A stretch of 64,000 nt of DNA from Pseudomonas huaxiensis (GCF_003231275.1 NZ_QKVL01000021.1:42866-106865), one strand, 5' to 3'. Positions 53,380 through 62,513 are shown, counted from the first letter of the stretch. The notes: generated by a model not told the origin, from the letters alone. A program made the numbers and translations.

Positions 53380-53802
53380 ATGAAGGCGCGTATCCAGTGG
53401 GCCGGTGAGGCCATGTTCCTCGGTGAATCGGGTAGCGGCCACGTCGTGGTGATGGACGGTCCGCCCGATGCCGGTGGCCGCAATCTCGGTGTCCGTCCGA
53501 TGGAAATGCTGCTGTTGGGCCTGGGCGGCTGCAGCAATTTCGATGTGGTCAGCATTCTGAAGAAATCCCGTCAGCCGGTGGAAAGCTGCGAAGCCTTCCT
53601 GGAAGCCGAGCGTGCGGATGAGGACCCGAAGGTCTTCACCAAGATTCATCTGCGCTTTGTGGTCAAGGGGCGTGGTTTGAAGGAGGCGCAGGTCAAGCGC
53701 GCGGTGGAGCTGTCTGCAGAGAAGTACTGCTCGGCCTCGATCATGCTGGGCCGCGCGGGTGTTGAAATCACCCACAGCTACGAGATCGTCGAACTCGGCT
53801 GA
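53380..53802 (+). CDS. OsmC family peroxidase-like protein
   Basis: This 140-residue protein has the OsmC/Ohr fold with both conserved Cys residues: LGLGGCSNFDVVSIL and AEKYCSASIM. Members reduce organic hydroperoxides using dithiols. The gene is divergent from crp (192-base gap), as in P. aeruginosa (PA0653). The specific substrate is unknown. Confidence 0.88.
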   Translation: MKARIQWAGEAMFLGESGSGHVVVMDGPPDAGGRNLGVRPMEMLLLGLGGCSNFDVVSILKKSRQPVESCEAFLEAERADEDPKVFTKIHLRFVVKGRGLKEAQVKRAVELSAEKYCSASIMLGRAGVEITHSYEIVELG

Positions 53803-53845
53803 GCCGTGGCATCTTCCACGGAGCCCGACAGCTCCGTGGCAAGGT

Positions 53846-54886
53846 TCAGCGACGCAACCCCGGTAACAATGCCATCACCCCCGTCGGAATGGCCGCGCGC
53901 AATGTCGCGCTCAAGCGCTCGCGATGCTTTTGGTAAAGCAGCCCAAGGCCAATCACGCCCAGGCCGATCACGCTCAATACCAGCGGGAACAGCAGCGAGT
54001 CGGCGAACACTTCATACGACAGATAACCCAGGTACGCCGCTACGCCCAGCGCGCCGAAAACCATGAACATCGGCCTGCGCAGCAGCACGGCAATCAACAT
54101 CAGGCCCAGGTTGATCAGGCAGTACAGGGCTTTGCCTGCTTCACTGTCGCTGTTCATCGACGTCAGCCCACCCCAGAACGCCAACAGCCCGGCCAGGTAG
54201 CCCCAGAAGGCGAAGTCCTGGCGGGTGCGGCCGTCAATCAGCAGGAACACCAGCAGCAACCCCAGCCCGAACCACAGTGACACTTGCTGGCGCTGCTCCC
54301 AGTCGAACGGTGAGCCATAAAACCATTCCGTCAGGTCCATGGACATGAACCACAGCGCCAGGGCGATTGGCATGACGATGAACGGGAAGGGGATCAACCG
54401 CAGCATCAGCAGGCCGGCGAACACGGTTGCCAGCTCCATCAGCAGCCAGCCGCCTTGCACGTAGGTGTAGTAGTGATGGTAGTTGGACTGGTTGTCGTCC
54501 AGCGGCCAGAAGCCGGCGAGGCGCTCGATGGCAAACACCGCCAGCGGCACGATGCTGACCGCCACAGCTGCGAGGACGCCGCCGGGAATGAGCTGGCCTC
54601 GGCGTTGCAACGCCAGGCCACCCAGGGTCAGGAGCAGAATGTAGGCCAGGGCAACCATTAGCAGCGCGCCGTCGCCGACACGCATCCAGGCTTCACTGAG
54701 CAGCCAGCCCATGGCGCCCATGATCAGCAGGGCGCCGAGGTAGAAGGCGACGTGGGCCAACTGGAAGCTGGCCTGTCGGGATGGCTGCTGTTCGAGAAAG
54801 CTCAGCAGCGCCTGTTTTTGCGCGGCGTCGAGGACGCCCGCGTCGACCGCGCGGGTCAGGTCACTGGCATCGAAGCGCCCGGTCAT
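53846..54886 (-). CDS. DUF2157 domain membrane protein
   Basis: The 346-residue protein has a soluble head (residues 1-35, MTGRFDASDLTRAVDAGVLD) and about nine to ten hydrophobic helices. Its function is unknown. In P. aeruginosa the position between the OsmC gene and coq7 is held by speD. The gene ends 6 bases before coq7 begins on the same strand, so they may be co-transcribed. Confidence 0.78.
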   Translation of the reverse strand: MTGRFDASDLTRAVDAGVLDAAQKQALLSFLEQQPSRQASFQLAHVAFYLGALLIMGAMGWLLSEAWMRVGDGALLMVALAYILLLTLGGLALQRRGQLIPGGVLAAVAVSIVPLAVFAIERLAGFWPLDDNQSNYHHYYTYVQGGWLLMELATVFAGLLMLRLIPFPFIVMPIALALWFMSMDLTEWFYGSPFDWEQRQQVSLWFGLGLLLVFLLIDGRTRQDFAFWGYLAGLLAFWGGLTSMNSDSEAGKALYCLINLGLMLIAVLLRRPMFMVFGALGVAAYLGYLSYEVFADSLLFPLVLSVIGLGVIGLGLLYQKHRERLSATLRAAIPTGVMALLPGLRR

Positions 54887-54892
54887 GGCAGG

Positions 54893-55540
54893 TCAGATGC
54901 GGTAGGTGCTTTTGGTCATGACCTTGGCCATCAGGCTCATGCCAAATTTGACCGGAGCCGGGAAGCGGAAGCCACCAGCGTTGAGTGCCGACTCGGCGTG
55001 GTGTTCCTCGTCGATACGCATCTGTTCAAGGATGGCGCGGGATTTCTCGTCTTCCGGCGGGATCTGCTCCAGGTGCTCGTCCAGATGCTTGCACACCTGA
55101 TGCTCGGTGGCTGCGACGAAACCCAGGCTGACTTTGTCGCTGATCAGCCCGGCAAAGGCGCCGATACCGAAGGACAAACCGTAGAACAGCGGGTTGAGCA
55201 CGCTCGGATGGCTGCCCAACTGACGGATGCGCTGTTCGCACCAGGCGAGGTGGTCGATTTCTTCATCGGCGGCTTGTTCCATCGCTTTGCGCACTTGCGG
55301 CAGCTTGGCGGTCAGGGCCTGACCCTGATACAGCGCCTGGGCGCAGACTTCGCCAGTGTGGTTGATGCGCATGAGGCCAGCGATATGGCGGGTCTGTTTA
55401 TCGTCGAGTTCGGACTCGGGCTGGACGATCGCCGGGGACGGGCGGGTAGGTTGGCCGCTGAAGGGCAGCAAGGTGCGCATGGCGGTGTCGGCCTGCAGCA
55501 ACAAGCGGTCAAGCGGGGAATATTGACGTTCGGTAGCCAT
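54893..55540 (-). CDS. coq7: 2-polyprenyl-3-methyl-6-methoxy-1,4-benzoquinone monooxygenase Coq7
   Basis: Coq7 hydroxylates the last ubiquinone-ring carbon. The 215-residue ferritin-like protein has the di-iron ligands: MRINHTGEVCAQALYQGQ, DEEIDHLAWCEQR, EHQVCKHLDEHLEQ and RIDEEHHAESALNAGG. ATG 55540 has GAGGTG upstream; a start five codons earlier is unlikely. Confidence 0.95.
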   Translation of the reverse strand: MATERQYSPLDRLLLQADTAMRTLLPFSGQPTRPSPAIVQPESELDDKQTRHIAGLMRINHTGEVCAQALYQGQALTAKLPQVRKAMEQAADEEIDHLAWCEQRIRQLGSHPSVLNPLFYGLSFGIGAFAGLISDKVSLGFVAATEHQVCKHLDEHLEQIPPEDEKSRAILEQMRIDEEHHAESALNAGGFRFPAPVKFGMSLMAKVMTKSTYRI

Positions 55541-55605
55541 CGGGCACCTCCGCAAGAATGTGCCCGACAGTTTAACCCAATCGATGTGACAGGGCTTGCG
55601 CTGGA

Positions 55606-55944
55606 TCAGCCCGGTGGCCAGTGCAGTTGACGCTGGCCGAGCACGTGCATGTGGATGTGGTAGACCGTCTGTCCGCCCAGCTCGTTGCAGTTCATCACGA
55701 CGCGGAAACCCTCTTCACAGCCCAGTTCCTTGGCCAGCCGCTGCGCGGTGAACAGGATGTGTCCGGCCAGGCCCTTGTCTTCCTCGGTAAGGTCGTTGAG
55801 GGTGCGGATCGGCTTTTTCGGGATTACCAGGAAATGTACCGGGGCCTGGGGGGCGATATCGTGGAACGCCAGGACCTGGTCGTCTTCGTAGATGATCTTG
55901 GCCGGGATCTCCCGGTTGATGATCTTGGTGAAAATAGTTTCCAC
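55606..55944 (-). CDS. HIT family nucleoside-phosphoramidase (HinT-like)
   Basis: The 112-residue protein has METIFTKIINREIPAKIIYE, a DDQVLAFHDIAPQAPVHFLV segment and the histidine-triad YHIHMHVLG near the C-terminus, typical of the HinT branch that splits AMP-lysine-type phosphoramidates. It is alone between coq7 and the SDR gene. Confidence 0.93.
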   Translation of the reverse strand: METIFTKIINREIPAKIIYEDDQVLAFHDIAPQAPVHFLVIPKKPIRTLNDLTEEDKGLAGHILFTAQRLAKELGCEEGFRVVMNCNELGGQTVYHIHMHVLGQRQLHWPPG

Positions 55945-56017
55945 AACGCTTGCTCCATGGTGGTGGTCGGGCCTGAGTGTACTCAGCCCGCGCGCCGCCG
56001 CCCAGTAGCGATTCGAT

Positions 56018-56791
56018 TCAGCGCGGGCAGTAAGCGCGGTTGATGGCGCCGGCCAGTTTGCGGCTCATCCAGCGTGTCAGCAGACGCGGACTGAAGGCCA
56101 GCAAGCGGTTGCGCCGGCCGGGAATGATGATCGCCTTGTTGCGGTCCAGCGCGCGAACCGTGTAGAGCGCCACTTCTTCGGGGCTCAGGCAGCGTTTGCC
56201 GGACTCGAGGCGCGGGATGCGCCGGTTTGGCGAGCGGACCGGGCCGGGGCAGAGGACCGAGACCTTGATGCCGGTCTGTTTCAGTTCCTCGCGCAGCCCT
56301 TCGGAGAAATGCAGCACGTAGGCCTTGCTGGCGGCATAGCTGCTCATCCACGGTCCGGGCGCGAAGGCGGCCAGCGACGCGACATTGAGAATCTGCCCGC
56401 CGCCCTGCACGGCCATGGCATTACCCAAGGCATGGCACAGGCGGGTCAGGGCGATGATGTTCACTTCGATGAGGTCTTGCTCGTCGGCCCATTCCTGCGC
56501 GAGGAAATGACCGTAGGAGCGAATCCCGGCGCAATTGACCAACAGATCGATGTGCCGATCGCTTTCTTCGAGCTCCAGCAGGAAGCCCGACAAGCGCAGC
56601 GGCTCGCCGATATCGCAGGCACGGAACAATACTTCCACGCCGAAACGCTGGGTCAGTTCGATGGCGACGGGTTCCAGCAGGTCGCGCTGGCGTGCCACCA
56701 GGATCAGGTTGCGCCCCCGACGCGCCAATGCTTCGGCCAGTGCCAGGCCCAGACCGCTGGAGGCACCGGTGATCATGGCGTAACGGGTCAT
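56018..56791 (-). CDS. Short-chain dehydrogenase/reductase
   Basis: The 257-residue protein has the Rossmann TGASSGLGLALAEAL at the start, NCAGIRSYGHF, and the catalytic YAASKAYVLHFSEGL. The substrate is unknown. The C-terminal region (IIPGRRNRLLAFSPRLLTRW) resembles the membrane-associated short-chain reductase subfamily found beside HIT and NMO genes in Pseudomonas. ATG 56791 follows GGAGAA; a start four codons earlier is unlikely. Confidence 0.9.
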   Translation of the reverse strand: MTRYAMITGASSGLGLALAEALARRGRNLILVARQRDLLEPVAIELTQRFGVEVLFRACDIGEPLRLSGFLLELEESDRHIDLLVNCAGIRSYGHFLAQEWADEQDLIEVNIIALTRLCHALGNAMAVQGGGQILNVASLAAFAPGPWMSSYAASKAYVLHFSEGLREELKQTGIKVSVLCPGPVRSPNRRIPRLESGKRCLSPEEVALYTVRALDRNKAIIIPGRRNRLLAFSPRLLTRWMSRKLAGAINRAYCPR

Positions 56792-56851
56792 GCAGTTCTC
56801 CAATGGTGGGGCGTTCGAAAGGGCGGCCTAGTCTACACAAAGGCCGCTCGC

Positions 56852-57808
56852 TCAGCGCGGCCAGTGCGTGCCGAGGCGCTGGGCGCTGGCCAGGGCCTGG
56901 CGATATTCGGCGTCAAGGCGCTCGATCAGTGTCTGTGTCGGCAACTGCTCATCGATGCCGCCCACGCCTTGACCGGCGGACCAGACAGTCTTCCAGGCCT
57001 TGGCTTCGTCGTGAATAGGCTTGAGCTGGATATCGCCACCCTTGTTCAGGTTGGCCAGGTCGTAGCCGGCTTTCTCCAGGCTCTGGCGCATGAAGCTCGC
57101 GGGCACCCCGGACACCACTGGCGTATGAACGATATCGGCTGCCTTGGCCTGCAGCAGCATGTCCTTGTATTGCGCAGGCGCCTGGCTTTCCCGGCTGGCA
57201 ATGAAGTGGGTGCCGAGATAGGCCAGGTCGGCACCCAGCAGTTGCGCGGCGAGAATTTCATGGCCTTTGTTCAGGCACCCGGCCAGCAGCAAGGTCTTGT
57301 CGAAGAACTGGCGAATCTCGCTGACCAGGGCGAACGGGCTCCAGGTCCCTGCATGCCCGCCCGCGCCGGCCGCGACCGCGATCAGCCCATCGACCCCGGC
57401 CTGCGCAGCTTTCTCGGCATGGCGGCGGGTGGTGACATCGTGGAACACCAGACCGCCGTAGCTGTGCACGGCATCCACGACTTCCTTGACCGCTCCGAGG
57501 CTGGTGATGACGATCGGCACCTTGTGCTCGATACACACCGCCAAATCCGCCTGCAGGCGCGGGTTGCTCTGATGGACGATCAGGTTCACCGCGTAGGGAG
57601 CGGCGCGCTCCAGCCCGTCCAGCCCCGCCTCGATTTCTTCCAGCCAGGCCTTGAAGCCAGCAGTTTCGCGCTGGTTCAGGGCCGGGAAGCTGCCCACCAC
57701 GCCATTGCGACAACAGGCGAGCACCAGTTGCGGGTTCGATATCAGAAACATCGGCGCCGCCACCACAGGCAGGCGCAGGCGTTGTTCGAGCAGGGCAGGC
57801 AGTGACAT
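56852..57808 (-). CDS. Nitronate monooxygenase (2-nitropropane dioxygenase family)
   Basis: This 318-residue FMN-binding TIM barrel oxidises nitronates with oxygen. Signatures are VVAAPMFLISNPQL at the N-terminus, AVAAGAGGHAG (flavin phosphate/catalytic His region) and LLAGCLNKGHEILAAQLLGA. It precedes hemJ in reverse order; no direct functional link is visible. Confidence 0.9.
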   Translation of the reverse strand: MSLPALLEQRLRLPVVAAPMFLISNPQLVLACCRNGVVGSFPALNQRETAGFKAWLEEIEAGLDGLERAAPYAVNLIVHQSNPRLQADLAVCIEHKVPIVITSLGAVKEVVDAVHSYGGLVFHDVTTRRHAEKAAQAGVDGLIAVAAGAGGHAGTWSPFALVSEIRQFFDKTLLLAGCLNKGHEILAAQLLGADLAYLGTHFIASRESQAPAQYKDMLLQAKAADIVHTPVVSGVPASFMRQSLEKAGYDLANLNKGGDIQLKPIHDEAKAWKTVWSAGQGVGGIDEQLPTQTLIERLDAEYRQALASAQRLGTHWPR

Positions 57809-57838
57809 GGCGGATTCTCGGGTCGGGGGTGGCTACTG

Positions 57839-58264
57839 TCAGAACGGTTTGACGACCACCAGAATTACAATGCCCAGCAGCATCAATACGGGCACTTCAT
57901 TGAACCAGCGGAAGTAGGTGTGGCTGCGGGTGTTGTCGCCGCGGGCGAAGCGCTTCACGTTGGCGCCGCACATGTGATGGTAGCCGGTCAGCAGAATGAC
58001 AAGGGTGAGCTTGGCGTGGAGCCAGCCCTGGCTGAGAAAGCCGGGGCTCAGGATCAGCATCCAGATTCCGAAGACGAAGGCGGCGATCATCGCCGGGCCC
58101 ATGATGAAGCGATAGAGCTTGCGCTCCATGACCACGAAGCGGTCGCGGCTGATGCTGTCTTCGCTCTGGGCGTGGTAGACGAACAGGCGGGGCAGGTAGA
58201 AAAGTCCTGCAAACCAGCAGACGACGCTGACGATGTGCAGGGCTTTGATCCATAGGTACAGCAT
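57839..58264 (-). CDS. hemJ: Protoporphyrinogen oxidase HemJ
   Basis: HemJ is the membrane protein that oxidises protoporphyrinogen IX in many bacteria lacking HemG/HemY. The 141 residues have four helices; the conserved His residues in KALHIVSVVCWFAG and LTGYHHMCGANVKRF bind heme. ATG 58264 with AAAGGA upstream was chosen; earlier in-frame starts add 21 unrelated residues. It is divergent from argC. Confidence 0.92.
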   Translation of the reverse strand: MLYLWIKALHIVSVVCWFAGLFYLPRLFVYHAQSEDSISRDRFVVMERKLYRFIMGPAMIAAFVFGIWMLILSPGFLSQGWLHAKLTLVILLTGYHHMCGANVKRFARGDNTRSHTYFRWFNEVPVLMLLGIVILVVVKPF

Positions 58265-58404
58265 GTTTTTTATTCCTTTCAGGTTCACGGTCGTCAGATA
58301 GTAGTAGTTCGGTGCCGCGCCCGTCATCTCAACGGTTGTAGGCGTAGTCGCTGGCCCCTATCATCGTCGGCTTTCCAGTCGGTTCGTTGATAGGGGGCAG
58401 GTAT

Positions 58405-59439
58405 ATGGTCAAGGTCGGTATCGTCGGCGGCACGGGTTACACCGGTGTCGAATTGCTGCGTCTGCTGGCACAGCATCCTCAGGCTGAAGTTGCGGTCATC
58501 ACTTCTCGCTCCGAGGCGGGCCTGCCCGTGGCCGACATGTACCCGAACCTGCGAGGCCATTACGACGGCCTGGCGTTCAGCGTCCCGGATACCAAGACCC
58601 TGGCCGCCTGTGACGTGGTGTTCTTCGCCACCCCGCACGGCGTTGCCCACGCTCTGGCCGGTGAGTTGCTGGCGGCGGGTACCAAGGTCATCGACCTGTC
58701 CGCCGACTTCCGCCTGCAGGACGCCGATGAATGGGCCAAATGGTACGGCCAGCCGCACGGTGCACCTAAGTTGCTCAAGGATGCGGTCTACGGCCTGCCG
58801 GAAGTGAATCGCGAGCAGATCCGCCAGGCGCGCCTGATCGCGGTGCCGGGTTGCTACCCCACTGCGACCCAGTTGGGCTTCCTGCCGTTGCTGGAAGCAG
58901 GCATCGCCGATACTTCGCGCTTGATCGCGGACTGCAAGTCGGGCGTGAGCGGTGCCGGCCGCGGTGCCAGCGTAGGTTCGCTGTTCTGCGAGGCGGGCGA
59001 AAGCATGAAGGCTTACGCGGTCAAAGGTCACCGTCACCTGCCTGAAATTCGTCAGGGCCTGCGCCGGGCAGCGGGTGGTGACGTTGGTCTGACCTTCGTT
59101 CCGCACCTGACGCCGATGATCCGCGGTATTCACTCGACGCTGTACGCGACGGTCGCCGATACCTCTGTGGACCTGCAGGCGCTGTTCGAGAAGCGCTATG
59201 CCGATGAGCCGTTCGTCGACGTGATGCCGGCCGGCAGCCATCCGGAAACTCGTAGCGTGCGTGGCGCCAACGTCTGCCGTATCGCCGTGCATCGTCCGCA
59301 AGGCGGCGATCTGGTTGTGGTGTTGTCGGTCATCGACAACCTGGTGAAAGGCGCTTCGGGCCAGGCGGTGCAGAACCTCAACATCCTCTTTGGCCTCGAC
59401 GAGCGTCTGGGCCTGTCCCACGCCGGGCTGCTGCCTTAA
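58405..59439 (+). CDS. argC: N-acetyl-gamma-glutamyl-phosphate reductase ArgC
   Basis: ArgC reduces N-acetylglutamyl phosphate with NADPH, step three of arginine synthesis. The 344-residue protein has KVGIVGGTGYTGVELLRLL, the catalytic Cys150 in VPGCYPTATQLG, and the substrate His in KGHRHLPEI. ATG 58405 with GGGGGCAGG upstream is used; an earlier start adds six residues. Confidence 0.97.
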   Translation: MVKVGIVGGTGYTGVELLRLLAQHPQAEVAVITSRSEAGLPVADMYPNLRGHYDGLAFSVPDTKTLAACDVVFFATPHGVAHALAGELLAAGTKVIDLSADFRLQDADEWAKWYGQPHGAPKLLKDAVYGLPEVNREQIRQARLIAVPGCYPTATQLGFLPLLEAGIADTSRLIADCKSGVSGAGRGASVGSLFCEAGESMKAYAVKGHRHLPEIRQGLRRAAGGDVGLTFVPHLTPMIRGIHSTLYATVADTSVDLQALFEKRYADEPFVDVMPAGSHPETRSVRGANVCRIAVHRPQGGDLVVVLSVIDNLVKGASGQAVQNLNILFGLDERLGLSHAGLLP

Positions 59440-59502
59440 CGGCTAGCACATCGGGCTGTGGGCGGGACTTATACCTTCCGCTTGTAGCCTGATGCCGCTT
59501 CT

Positions 59503-59536
59503 ATAGTTGACCAATTTTCTAGGGGAAGCGGATAAT
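59503..59536 (+). promoter_or_regulatory. erpA promoter with IscR type-1 half-site
   Basis: TTGACC (59507-59512) and GATAAT (59531-59536) are 18 bases apart, about 50 bases before erpA. ATAGTTGAC (59503-59511) overlaps the -35 and matches the left half of the IscR [Fe-S] site (ATASYYGAC). The right half is poor. IscR control of erpA is known in E. coli; here it is inferred. Confidence 0.5.
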
Positions 59537-59583
59537 GCGCGCCATCACGCATTATGGCGGCATAGCGCCGGGAGATATTCAGC

Positions 59584-59934
59584 ATGAGCGTCGAATCCTT
59601 CACCCCTTCGGCTTTGCAGTTCACGCACAACGCCGCGCACAAGGTGAAGACCCTGGTAGACGAAGAGGGCAATGATCGCCTGAAGTTGCGAGTATTCGTG
59701 ACGGGTGGCGGTTGCTCCGGCTTCCAGTATGGCTTCACTTTCGATGAAGATGTCGCTGAAGACGACACTATTGTCGAGCGCGAGGGCGTTGCCCTGGTGG
59801 TCGACCCGATGAGCTTCCAGTATCTGGCAGGTGCCGAAGTGGACTACCAGGAAGGTCTGGAAGGTTCGCGCTTCATCATCAAGAACCCGAACGCCACGAC
59901 CACTTGTGGTTGCGGTTCCTCGTTCTCGATCTGA
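59584..59934 (+). CDS. erpA: Iron-sulfur cluster insertion protein ErpA
   Basis: This A-type carrier delivers [4Fe-4S] clusters to enzymes such as IspG/IspH. The 116-residue protein has Cys44 in GGGCSGFQYGF and Cys108/Cys110 in TTCGCGSSF, the three cluster ligands. GGGAG precedes ATG 59584. It lies downstream of argC but has its own promoter. A terminator follows. Confidence 0.96.
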   Translation: MSVESFTPSALQFTHNAAHKVKTLVDEEGNDRLKLRVFVTGGGCSGFQYGFTFDEDVAEDDTIVEREGVALVVDPMSFQYLAGAEVDYQEGLEGSRFIIKNPNATTTCGCGSSFSI

Positions 59935-59952
59935 TTTGCCGGGATGTTGCTG

Positions 59953-59978
59953 AACGCCGCGCTGATGCGCGGCGTTTT
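59953..59978. terminator. Terminator between erpA and anmK
   Basis: AACGCCGCGC, loop TGAT, GCGCGGCGTT followed by TT; the outer AA and TT pairs make it usable in both directions. It lies 18 bases after the erpA stop. Confidence 0.85.
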
Positions 59979-59990
59979 GCTTTCTGCGGT

Positions 59991-61082
59991 CTATGCCGGG
60001 TAGATGGCGCCCAGTACCCGCAGGCCGCGGGCGCCGGTGACACTGGGGCGATTGCCGGCGATGCCTTCCAGGCAGCAATGGGCAAGCCAGGCGAAGGCCA
60101 TGGCTTCGACCCAGTCCGGGTCGACACCGAAGTCTGCTGTACTGCTGACCCGGGCACCTGGCAGCAGGCTCGCCAGCCGAGCCATCAGCGCGTCGTTGCG
60201 CGCGCCGCCACCGCAGACCAGCACGGCCTGGGTGTCCTGTTGAGCCTTCTTCAGTGAGTCGATGATGCTCAGGGCGGTCAACTCCAGCAATGTCGCCTGG
60301 ACGTCTTCATCTGCGCACGCTGGCTGTGTGCCGAGGTGGTGGTGCAGCCAGGGCAGATTGAACAGCTCCCGGCCGGTGCTCTTGGGGCCGGTGCCCGCAA
60401 AGAACGGGTCGCTGAGCAGGCTGCTGAGCAGGCCTGGTAGAACCTTGCCACTTGCAGCCCATGTGCCGCTGGCGTCGTAGGCATGGCCCTGCTTCTCGTT
60501 GATCCAGGCGTCGAGAAGCACGTTGCCCGGACCGCAATCGAAACCACTGACGGGCTTGTCCTGCTCGATCAGGCTCAGATTGCTGAAGCCGCCGACATTG
60601 AGAACCGCAATACGTTCTCCCGCATTGCTGAACAAGGCTTCATGGAATGCGGGAACCAGCGGTGCACCTTGGCCGCCGGCCGCGACGTCGCGGCGGCGGA
60701 AGTCGCCAACGACGGTGATGCCGGTCAGTTCGGTCAACAGCGCGGGATTGCCAATCTGAACCGTGAAGCCGCGGGCTGGTTCGTGACGGATAGTCTGGCC
60801 GTGGCTGCCGATCGCGCGAACGTCTTCGGCGCGCAGTTGGCGGCTATCGAGCAGATGCTTGATGCCTTGCGCCGCTAGTCGGACCCATTCCGCTTCCGCC
60901 AGGGCGGCGCGGGCGATCTCGTCCGGGCCGCTGGCGCAGAGGTCGAGCATGGCCAGGCGCAGCGACTCGGGCATGGGGATGTAATGGGTAGCGAGCAGCG
61001 AGGTCCGCTGCTCCTGTTCGATCAAGGCGATGTCCAGGCCGTCGAGGCTGGTACCGGACATCACTCCCAGATAGAGCGCCAT
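59991..61082 (-). CDS. anmK: Anhydro-N-acetylmuramic acid kinase AnmK
   Basis: AnmK opens 1,6-anhydroMurNAc from peptidoglycan turnover and phosphorylates it to MurNAc-6-P. The 363-residue ASKHA kinase has LYLGVMSGTSLDGLDIAL, the SHGQTIRHEP segment and GFDCGPGNVLLD. It stops just before the erpA terminator and starts three bases after the M23 stop. With AmgK and MurU in this window it forms part of the Pseudomonas recycling pathway. Confidence 0.96.
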   Translation of the reverse strand: MALYLGVMSGTSLDGLDIALIEQEQRTSLLATHYIPMPESLRLAMLDLCASGPDEIARAALAEAEWVRLAAQGIKHLLDSRQLRAEDVRAIGSHGQTIRHEPARGFTVQIGNPALLTELTGITVVGDFRRRDVAAGGQGAPLVPAFHEALFSNAGERIAVLNVGGFSNLSLIEQDKPVSGFDCGPGNVLLDAWINEKQGHAYDASGTWAASGKVLPGLLSSLLSDPFFAGTGPKSTGRELFNLPWLHHHLGTQPACADEDVQATLLELTALSIIDSLKKAQQDTQAVLVCGGGARNDALMARLASLLPGARVSSTADFGVDPDWVEAMAFAWLAHCCLEGIAGNRPSVTGARGLRVLGAIYPA

Positions 61083-61085
61083 GGC

Positions 61086-62513
61086 TTAGCGCTTGTTCAA
61101 GGCCAGCATGGTGGCCTTTTCCTGGTCCATGCGCGCGATAAGCGGCTGGCTCAACTGCATGAAGCGCTGGCGCTCGGCCTTGGCGATCGGGTCGGCCATG
61201 GGCAGCTTCTGGCCCAGCGGGTCGACGTGCACACCGTTGACCTGGAACTCGTAGTGCAGGTGCGGTCCAGTGGACAGGCCGGTGGTGCCGATGTAGCCGA
61301 TGACCTGGCCCTGCTTGACGGTGCCGCCGGTCTTCACGCCTTTGGCGAAGCCTTGCATATGGCCGTACAGGGTCTGGTAGGTGTTGCCGTGCTGGATGAT
61401 CACGGTATTGCCGTAACCGCCACGGCGCCCGGCCAGCAGGACCTTGCCGTCGCCGGCAGCCTTGATTGGCGTACCGCGAGGGGCGGCGTAGTCGACGCCT
61501 TTGTGAGCGCGGATCTTGTTCAGGATCGGATGCTTGCGGCCGGCAGAGAAGCGCGAGCTGATGCGGGCGAAGTCCACCGGAGTACGGATGAACGCCTTGC
61601 GCATACTGTTGCCGTCGGCGGTGTAGTAGCTGGTGGTGCCGAGCTTGTTGGTGTAGCGCACTGCGCTGTAGCTCTTGCCGCGGTTGGTAAAGCGCGCCGA
61701 GAGGATATTGCCGTTGCCGACGACTTTGCCGTCGATGACCTTCTGTTCATAGATCACATCAAATTCGTCGCCCTGGCGAATGTCCTGAGCGAAGTCGATG
61801 TCGTAGCCAAAGATGCTGGCCATGTCCATGGTCATGTTGTGAGACAGGCCGGCGCGCTGTGCGGAAGCGGAGAGCGAGCTCTTGATTACGCCGTGCACAT
61901 AGGCGGAGCGGACCACGGGTTTGGTCACTTCGCGGTTGAAGACAAAACCGTTGGCGCTCTTGTTCAGGCGGATGGTTTCCAGGTCGCTGACCTTGCTGTG
62001 CAGGCTGGCCAGTTGACCGTCCTTGTCCAGTTCGATCTGCAGCACCTGGCCATGCTTGAGTTGGCTGAACTGCTTGGCCTGCTTGTTACTGGCCAGTACT
62101 TCATGCACGACATTGGCGGGGAGGCCGACTTTGGAGAACAGCGTCGACAGGGTATCGCCGCGGGCCACGGTGACTTCGCGGTGGTTGGGCTGATTGTTGG
62201 CGACTTCTTTTGCGGGTTCCGGCGCCGCAGTGGCGGGTTCGGTCTTGGCGGTTTCCTCGGTCGATTGCGCGGAGTTGTCGATCTGCGCGAAGGGCGAGGT
62301 GCTGGTTTCCTCTGCGGCGAGTGGCTGCTCTGGCTGGTCCTTGAGCTGCTCTGCGGGGCTTTCCAGTTCGAGATTCAGGGTGGTCCGTTTGGCTTCCACT
62401 TCGCTGGACGGGAATACCAGCAAAGCCAGGCTGAGCAAGGCGGCGATGCCGCTTGCGGCCAACAGGTGGCTCTTCGGATAAAGCGGGGGCGCTTTAGGCG
62501 GTTCTTTGGTCAT
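61086..62513 (-). CDS. Periplasmic M23 peptidoglycan DD-metalloendopeptidase, OapA/LysM type
   Basis: The 475-residue protein has an N-terminal membrane anchor (LLAASGIAALLSLALLVF, about 20-40), a Glu/Pro/Ala linker, a LysM-like OapA segment (REVTVARGDTLSTLFSKVG, about 125-175) and a C-terminal M23 domain with zinc ligands HKGVDYAAP and GPHLHYEF. It probably cuts peptide cross-links during wall growth, like MepM/YebA. No Shine-Dalgarno sequence precedes ATG 62513; the upstream is A/T-rich. It overlaps nothing and runs into anmK. Confidence 0.92.
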   Translation of the reverse strand: MTKEPPKAPPLYPKSHLLAASGIAALLSLALLVFPSSEVEAKRTTLNLELESPAEQLKDQPEQPLAAEETSTSPFAQIDNSAQSTEETAKTEPATAAPEPAKEVANNQPNHREVTVARGDTLSTLFSKVGLPANVVHEVLASNKQAKQFSQLKHGQVLQIELDKDGQLASLHSKVSDLETIRLNKSANGFVFNREVTKPVVRSAYVHGVIKSSLSASAQRAGLSHNMTMDMASIFGYDIDFAQDIRQGDEFDVIYEQKVIDGKVVGNGNILSARFTNRGKSYSAVRYTNKLGTTSYYTADGNSMRKAFIRTPVDFARISSRFSAGRKHPILNKIRAHKGVDYAAPRGTPIKAAGDGKVLLAGRRGGYGNTVIIQHGNTYQTLYGHMQGFAKGVKTGGTVKQGQVIGYIGTTGLSTGPHLHYEFQVNGVHVDPLGQKLPMADPIAKAERQRFMQLSQPLIARMDQEKATMLALNKR

